Positions 6,665 to 9,380 of a DNA stretch of 9,380 nt are shown here, piece after piece; positions within the stretch are counted from its first letter, which is position 1, and the number at the start of each line of letters is the position of its first letter. The DNA comes from Quisquiliibacterium sp. (GTDB lineage: Bacteria > Pseudomonadota > Gammaproteobacteria > Burkholderiales > Burkholderiaceae_E). The notes below the pieces were generated by a model that was given only the letters and a program-made list of their open reading frames with translations, did no database searches and was not told the DNA's origin. Position numbers and translations under genes: made by a program. The DNA lies in NCBI GenBank assembly GCA_023257915.1, contig JALRBB010000194.1, forward strand, positions 1 to 9,380. Direction: 5' to 3'.

Positions 6665-7435
6665 TCATTCAGGCGCGATGACCAGCTCGACCTCGTGTGC
6701 CCGCAGGATGCTGCGAATGATCTCTGGCGGTGGCGCGTCGGTGAACATCGCATCGACGTCGCGCAACGTGCCCGTGCGTGCCATGGCTGTGCTGTCGAAC
6801 TTGCTGTGATCCAGCGCGATGAACTTGCGCTTGGAGATGCGCATTGCGGTGGCTGACACCCCGATGTCGCGGAAATCGTAATCGAGCAGGTCGCCATCCG
6901 GACTCACACCGCCGATGCCGAACACGCCAAACCCGACACGGAATCGCTCCAGAAATTCTCGAGTCGCCTCACCAGTGGTCGCCTGGTCGTTGTGACGCAG
7001 CACCCCGCCGGCAAGAATCACCTGGAATTCCGATCGTCGGCTCAGGATCGTGGCAACCGACAGATGGTTGGTCAGCACCGTCAGATGACGATGATTCAAA
7101 AGTGCCTCGGCGAACGCTTCCATCGTCGTGCCGATGTCGATGAACAGCGTGGCACCGTCCGGAATGCGCTGCGCAATTGCCTTGCCAATCCGCTGCTTTT
7201 CCCGCGCAAAGCTGCGGCGCCGACTCTCATACCCGGTATCGCCCGGTCCGACCGGAAGGCCGGCTCCGCCGTGCACCCGCGTGGCCAGTCCCTGTTCGGC
7301 GAGAGCCATCAGATCGCGCCGTACGGTCTGCTCCGAGATTCTGAGCACGCCCGCCAGTTTCGAGATCGACACGAAACCGCGCTCTGCGATTAAGTTCAGG
7401 ATCAGTCGGTGGCGTTCGTTGACGTCGAGCTTCAT
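6665..7435 (-). CDS. glpR: DeoR-family transcriptional repressor of glycerol-3-phosphate metabolism
   Basis: DNA-binding repressor that in this family responds to a phosphorylated sugar or glycerol-3-phosphate. Seen in 256 aa: winged-helix N-terminus, with ERHRLILNLIAERGFVSISK, recognition helix ISEQTVRRDL (33-42), then LAEQGLATRVHGGAGLP. The C-terminal phosphosugar-sensing domain has FIDIGTTMEAFAEAL (98-112), LTNHLSVA, LAGGVLRHNDQATTGE, GIGGVSPDGDLLDYDFRD (173-190) and ALDHSKFDSTAM. The LLDYDF and DHSKF segments are typical of GlpR, and glpD lies close by. Start: ATG at 7435 matches the family N-terminus (MK...ERH) although the ribosome site is poor. A TTG at 7525 would add 30 residues of no recognisable type. 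Convergent with the HAD gene. A palindrome covering its probable -10 box suggests that its own expression is controlled. Confidence 0.92.
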   Translation of the reverse strand: MKLDVNERHRLILNLIAERGFVSISKLAGVLRISEQTVRRDLMALAEQGLATRVHGGAGLPVGPGDTGYESRRRSFAREKQRIGKAIAQRIPDGATLFIDIGTTMEAFAEALLNHRHLTVLTNHLSVATILSRRSEFQVILAGGVLRHNDQATTGEATREFLERFRVGFGVFGIGGVSPDGDLLDYDFRDIGVSATAMRISKRKFIALDHSKFDSTAMARTGTLRDVDAMFTDAPPPEIIRSILRAHEVELVIAPE

Positions 7436-7581
7436 CGGTGAGATTCGGGTTCGGCAAGGCCTTTGCGCGGCCCGCCTTGGGAGGGGCTGCTCCGGATTAT
7501 CCGGTACGCGGTCAACGGTCTCCAAGTGCCGGATGCTTTGAGCCGCCCACGCCTCGGGGCGCGAGCGCAGCGCTTGGCCTC
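7436..7581. promoter_or_regulatory. glpR upstream region with 13-bp palindrome over a -10-like box
   Basis: CCGGAT-T-ATCCGG (7492-7504) is a perfect palindrome around one central base. On the minus strand it contains GATAAT (7501-7496), a good -10 match. An imperfect -35 candidate, TTGGAG (7525-7520), lies 18 bp upstream, so the promoter call rests mainly on the -10 box. A further CCGGAT half-site is at 7529-7534. Near the end of the VOC gene, AGCGC-A-GCGCT (7564-7574) is a second small palindrome, perhaps its 3'-end structure. No gene is seen in this gap. Confidence 0.42.
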
Positions 7582-8052
7582 TCAGCCGTCCTGATTCTGA
7601 AGCTTCAGGATTCGGTCGATCCGGTCCTGCACAGTCGCGTCACTGCCGCCTTTCCACTCCAGCACTTGCAGCACGACGCCGTTTGCATCGCGCGGGCGCA
7701 GCACAACCTCGCTGCGATTCGTGAACTCATCGCGCAGCGGGATTGTGTAGCCCTTGGTCTGCACCTCGTCGATGAACTCGGCGAGATTGTCGACCTCCAG
7801 GCCCATGTGGTGCAGGCCTTCGCCATGCTTGTCGATGTGCTTATTGATGAATCCGTCCGGCTCCAGAGACTGCACCAGCGACAGCACGTTTTCACCGATC
7901 TGCATGTAGGCCACCTTGACCATGCCGGCCTTCTCGCGCAGCACCTCGGTGCGGATGTGCACCGCGTTCAGAAGGCGGGAATATTGTTCGCGCGCCGCGT
8001 CCGCGTCGCGTACTGCGATCGCGACATGATCAATCCGTTTGATGCTTGCCAT
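7582..8052 (-). CDS. VOC-superfamily protein (methylmalonyl-CoA-epimerase-like, ligands altered)
   Basis: Vicinal-oxygen-chelate fold protein (glyoxalase/bleomycin-resistance superfamily); function not known. Seen in 156 aa: two beta-alpha-beta-beta-beta modules, beginning IDHVAIAVRD (H9), a central GEGLHHMGLEVDN (HH at 81-82) and ending NGVVLQVLEW. The overall pattern, including the KHGEGLHH turn, is that of methylmalonyl-CoA epimerases. Aligned with those enzymes without gaps, the second metal ligand (Glu/Gln in IELLEP) is S58, and the last one (Glu in GVLIEL) is Q129. Canonical epimerase chemistry is therefore doubtful; a hydrophilic tail of about 20 residues follows. Start: ATG at 8052 has GGAGAG about 7 nt upstream; a TTG one codon earlier is unlikely. 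It lies 47 nt downstream of the permease gene on the same strand, probably as one transcript. Confidence 0.92.
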   Translation of the reverse strand: MASIKRIDHVAIAVRDADAAREQYSRLLNAVHIRTEVLREKAGMVKVAYMQIGENVLSLVQSLEPDGFINKHIDKHGEGLHHMGLEVDNLAEFIDEVQTKGYTIPLRDEFTNRSEVVLRPRDANGVVLQVLEWKGGSDATVQDRIDRILKLQNQDG

Positions 8053-8099
8053 CAAAACTCTCCGGGGTGAGTTGAAACGGTTCTTTCCGGAACTTGTCT

Positions 8100-8984
8100 T
8101 TAGTGCCGGCGCGTACCGACGTAGATGCCAGCCGCGATGATGATCGCTGCGCCGATCCAGGTATAGCTGTCGGGGACCTCACCGAACATCAAGTAGCCAA
8201 CCAGCACCGAGCCGACCATCTGCCAGTACTGGAACGGCGACAGGAAGTTCGCTGGTGCGTAGGTCATCGCGCGCGCCAGGCAATAGTGCCCCAGACCGCC
8301 GAGAATTCCCAGACTGCCGAGCATTGCGATGTCGACAACCGAGTCCGGGGTCTTCCATGCGAACGGCACGACCATGCTCATCAGCACGGATCCGACCAGC
8401 GCCGAGTAGACAACCGAGGTTTCCGGCGCATCACTGCCCGCCACCCGTCGGGTCAGGATCTGGTAGAGCGCGTAGCACGATGCGCTGCCGACGATCAGCA
8501 AAGAAGCCCACTGGAAGACGTCGGCGCCTGGACGAATCACGATCAGTACGCCGGCCAGGCCAGCGAGCACCGCTGCGATCTGCGATGCGCGGACCTTCTC
8601 GCCGAGAATCGGCCCTGACAGGATGACCACGATCAGCGGCGCAGTGAACGAGATCGATGCGGCCTGCGCGATCGGCACGAACTTGATCGCAGAAAAAAAC
8701 AGGAAGGTCGAGGTGATCACCATGCACGAGCGCAGGAACTGCACGCCTGGACGACGTGTCCGCAGGATGCGCCATCCGGATTTCGGCACGAACAGCGCGA
8801 GCACGAAGATCAGATGGCTGACCGTGCGCGCCCAGACCACCTGTTCGGACGTGTAGCTCTGACTCATCAGCTTGGCCAGGCCGTTCATCACCGGGAAGAA
8901 ACTGGATGCCAGACACATGAACAGAATGCCAACCAAAGGCTTGTTAACGGTGGCGGGGGGCTGTGTCTGGGCGGTATCGGTCAT
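8100..8984 (-). CDS. EamA-type DMT-superfamily permease
   Basis: Inner-membrane transporter of the drug/metabolite transporter superfamily; the substrate (export of a metabolite or amino acid is common) cannot be read from sequence. Seen in 294 aa: about ten hydrophobic segments arranged as two EamA repeats. The first runs from LVGILFMCLASSFFPVMNGL to about residue 150, with the characteristic AISFTAPL-like SISFTAPLIVVILSG and LGEKV ending in AGVLIVIRPG. The second ends with FQYWQMVGSVLVGYLMFGEV and a final helix before GTRRH. Start: ATG at 8984 gives a short polar N-terminus but has no ribosome site. ATG at 9014 (304 aa) has GGGGGC 5 nt upstream and is a real alternative; a longer frame to 9113 overlaps the next gene's promoter. 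First in a probable permease-VOC pair, divergent from the NemA-class gene. Confidence 0.93.
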   Translation of the reverse strand: MTDTAQTQPPATVNKPLVGILFMCLASSFFPVMNGLAKLMSQSYTSEQVVWARTVSHLIFVLALFVPKSGWRILRTRRPGVQFLRSCMVITSTFLFFSAIKFVPIAQAASISFTAPLIVVILSGPILGEKVRASQIAAVLAGLAGVLIVIRPGADVFQWASLLIVGSASCYALYQILTRRVAGSDAPETSVVYSALVGSVLMSMVVPFAWKTPDSVVDIAMLGSLGILGGLGHYCLARAMTYAPANFLSPFQYWQMVGSVLVGYLMFGEVPDSYTWIGAAIIIAAGIYVGTRRH

Positions 8985-9049
8985 TGCAACACGGAGGGTG
9001 GGTGGCCGAGTCATTATGCCCCCGGTGCCACACGAAAAACCCCGGCCAT

Positions 9050-9077
9050 TTGACTGCGTTCCCGGCAGATGCAAAAT
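9050..9077 (+). promoter_or_regulatory. Probable sigma-70 promoter of the NemA-class oxidoreductase
   Basis: TTGACT (9050-9055, five of six consensus bases), a 16-bp spacer and CAAAAT (9072-9077, four of six) lie about 70 bp upstream of the ATG at 9148, in the divergent gap with the permease gene. The spacer is slightly short of the ideal 17 bp. Confidence 0.45.
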
Positions 9078-9078
9078 C

Positions 9079-9111
9079 CCGGCACGCGGCTGTGCCGGCA
9101 TCGACGCCGGC
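9079..9111 (+). other. Leader with two mutually exclusive hairpins
   Basis: CCGGCAC (9079-9085) pairs with GTGCCGG (9092-9098) around a 6-nt loop. The GCCGGC at 9094-9099 can instead pair with GCCGGC at 9106-9111. The two stems share bases and cannot coexist. Both lie between the predicted promoter and the ATG at 9148; a short TTTT (9121-9124) follows. This could be an attenuator-like leader or simply operator palindromes. Confidence 0.3.
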
Positions 9112-9147
9112 AAGGGCCTGTTTTGTCAATCCGTTCCCGGAGGTTCA

Positions 9148-9380
9148 ATGTCTACCCAGTCCCTGTTCGAGCCGCTGCAACTCGGCCCCTATCGTCTGGC
9201 GCATCGTGTGGTGATGGCGCCGCTCACCCGGATGCGGGTAACCGTGCCGGGTAATGTTCCGAACGCGTTGAATGCGCAGTACTACGGGCAGCGGGCGACA
9301 CCGGGTGGACTGATCATCGCCGAGGCATCCCAGGTGCTGCCCAGCGGTCAGGGCGCGCCGGCGACCCCAGGCATTCATTC
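9148..9380 (+). CDS. Old Yellow Enzyme family ene-reductase, NemA/OYE class (N-terminal part)
   Basis: FMN-dependent NAD(P)H:alkene/nitro-compound reductase. Only the first 77 codons are in the window; the gene runs off the right edge with no sign of breakage. Seen: LFEPLQLGPYRLAHRVVMAP followed by LTRMR, with the Thr of APLTRMR that contacts FMN in classical OYEs. Then come NALNAQYYGQRATPGGLIIA and EASQVLPSGQGAPATPGIHS, closely following the NemA/PETN-reductase pattern of the first barrel strands. This is a different OYE class from the gene at 148-1308, which has the YqjM/XenA N-terminus. Start: ATG at 9148 with GGAGG 4 nt upstream. Divergent from the permease gene; its leader contains a probable promoter and competing hairpins. 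Confidence 0.93.
   Translation, partial: MSTQSLFEPLQLGPYRLAHRVVMAPLTRMRVTVPGNVPNALNAQYYGQRATPGGLIIAEASQVLPSGQGAPATPGIH

Noticed and set aside
8431..8916. 161-codon minus-strand frame inside the permease gene
   Set aside because: Out-of-phase shadow of a ten-helix membrane protein; composition is charged and shows no domain.

Overview
The window is GC-rich (roughly 60-65% by eye), densely coded and has uniform codon use. The proteins look proteobacterial. The GlpD is very close to the enterobacterial family, and the DMT transporter, XenA-like oxidoreductase and aminotransferase remnant suggest a betaproteobacterium (Burkholderiales-like). That placement is inference; no rRNA or marker gene is present. 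I see no tRNA, CRISPR array, insertion sequence or phage gene.

Layout: (1) At 1-163, minus strand, is an aminotransferase fragment lacking its N-terminus, pressed against the stop codon of the next gene. (2) At 148-1308, minus, is an Old Yellow Enzyme of the YqjM/XenA class whose usual active-site Cys is Ala. (3) At 1468-2430, minus, is a secreted glycerophosphodiester phosphodiesterase with a strong hairpin just after its stop. (4) An AT-rich divergent control region at about 2465-2525 carries four ATGTAA/TTACAT words. (5) Rightward from 2580 run a YjbB-type Na+/phosphate cotransporter with a PhoU-like tail, the aerobic glycerol-3-phosphate dehydrogenase glpD, and a HAD-IIB phosphatase whose start codon overlaps the glpD stop. 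(6) Convergent to these is glpR, a DeoR-family repressor, preceded by a palindrome over its probable -10 box. (7) Further right on the minus strand are a VOC/glyoxalase-fold protein and an EamA-type DMT permease, in the order permease then VOC. (8) From 9148, plus strand, is the start of a second Old Yellow Enzyme, of the NemA class, cut by the window edge.

The centre reads as a glycerol-phosphate and phosphate module. The diesterase would release sn-glycerol-3-phosphate (G3P) from phospholipid head groups in the periplasm. GlpD would oxidise G3P to dihydroxyacetone phosphate at the membrane. The HAD phosphatase, made in step with GlpD, would act on some small phosphorylated metabolite. YjbB would move inorganic phosphate, and GlpR would sense G3P. 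No glycerol kinase, glycerol facilitator or G3P permease lies in the window, so the module depends on uptake genes elsewhere. The individual families are known. The less ordinary points are the glpD-HAD coupling, the shared diesterase/phosphate-transporter control region, the VOC protein with two metal-ligand positions changed, the Cys-less Old Yellow Enzyme and the truncated aminotransferase.
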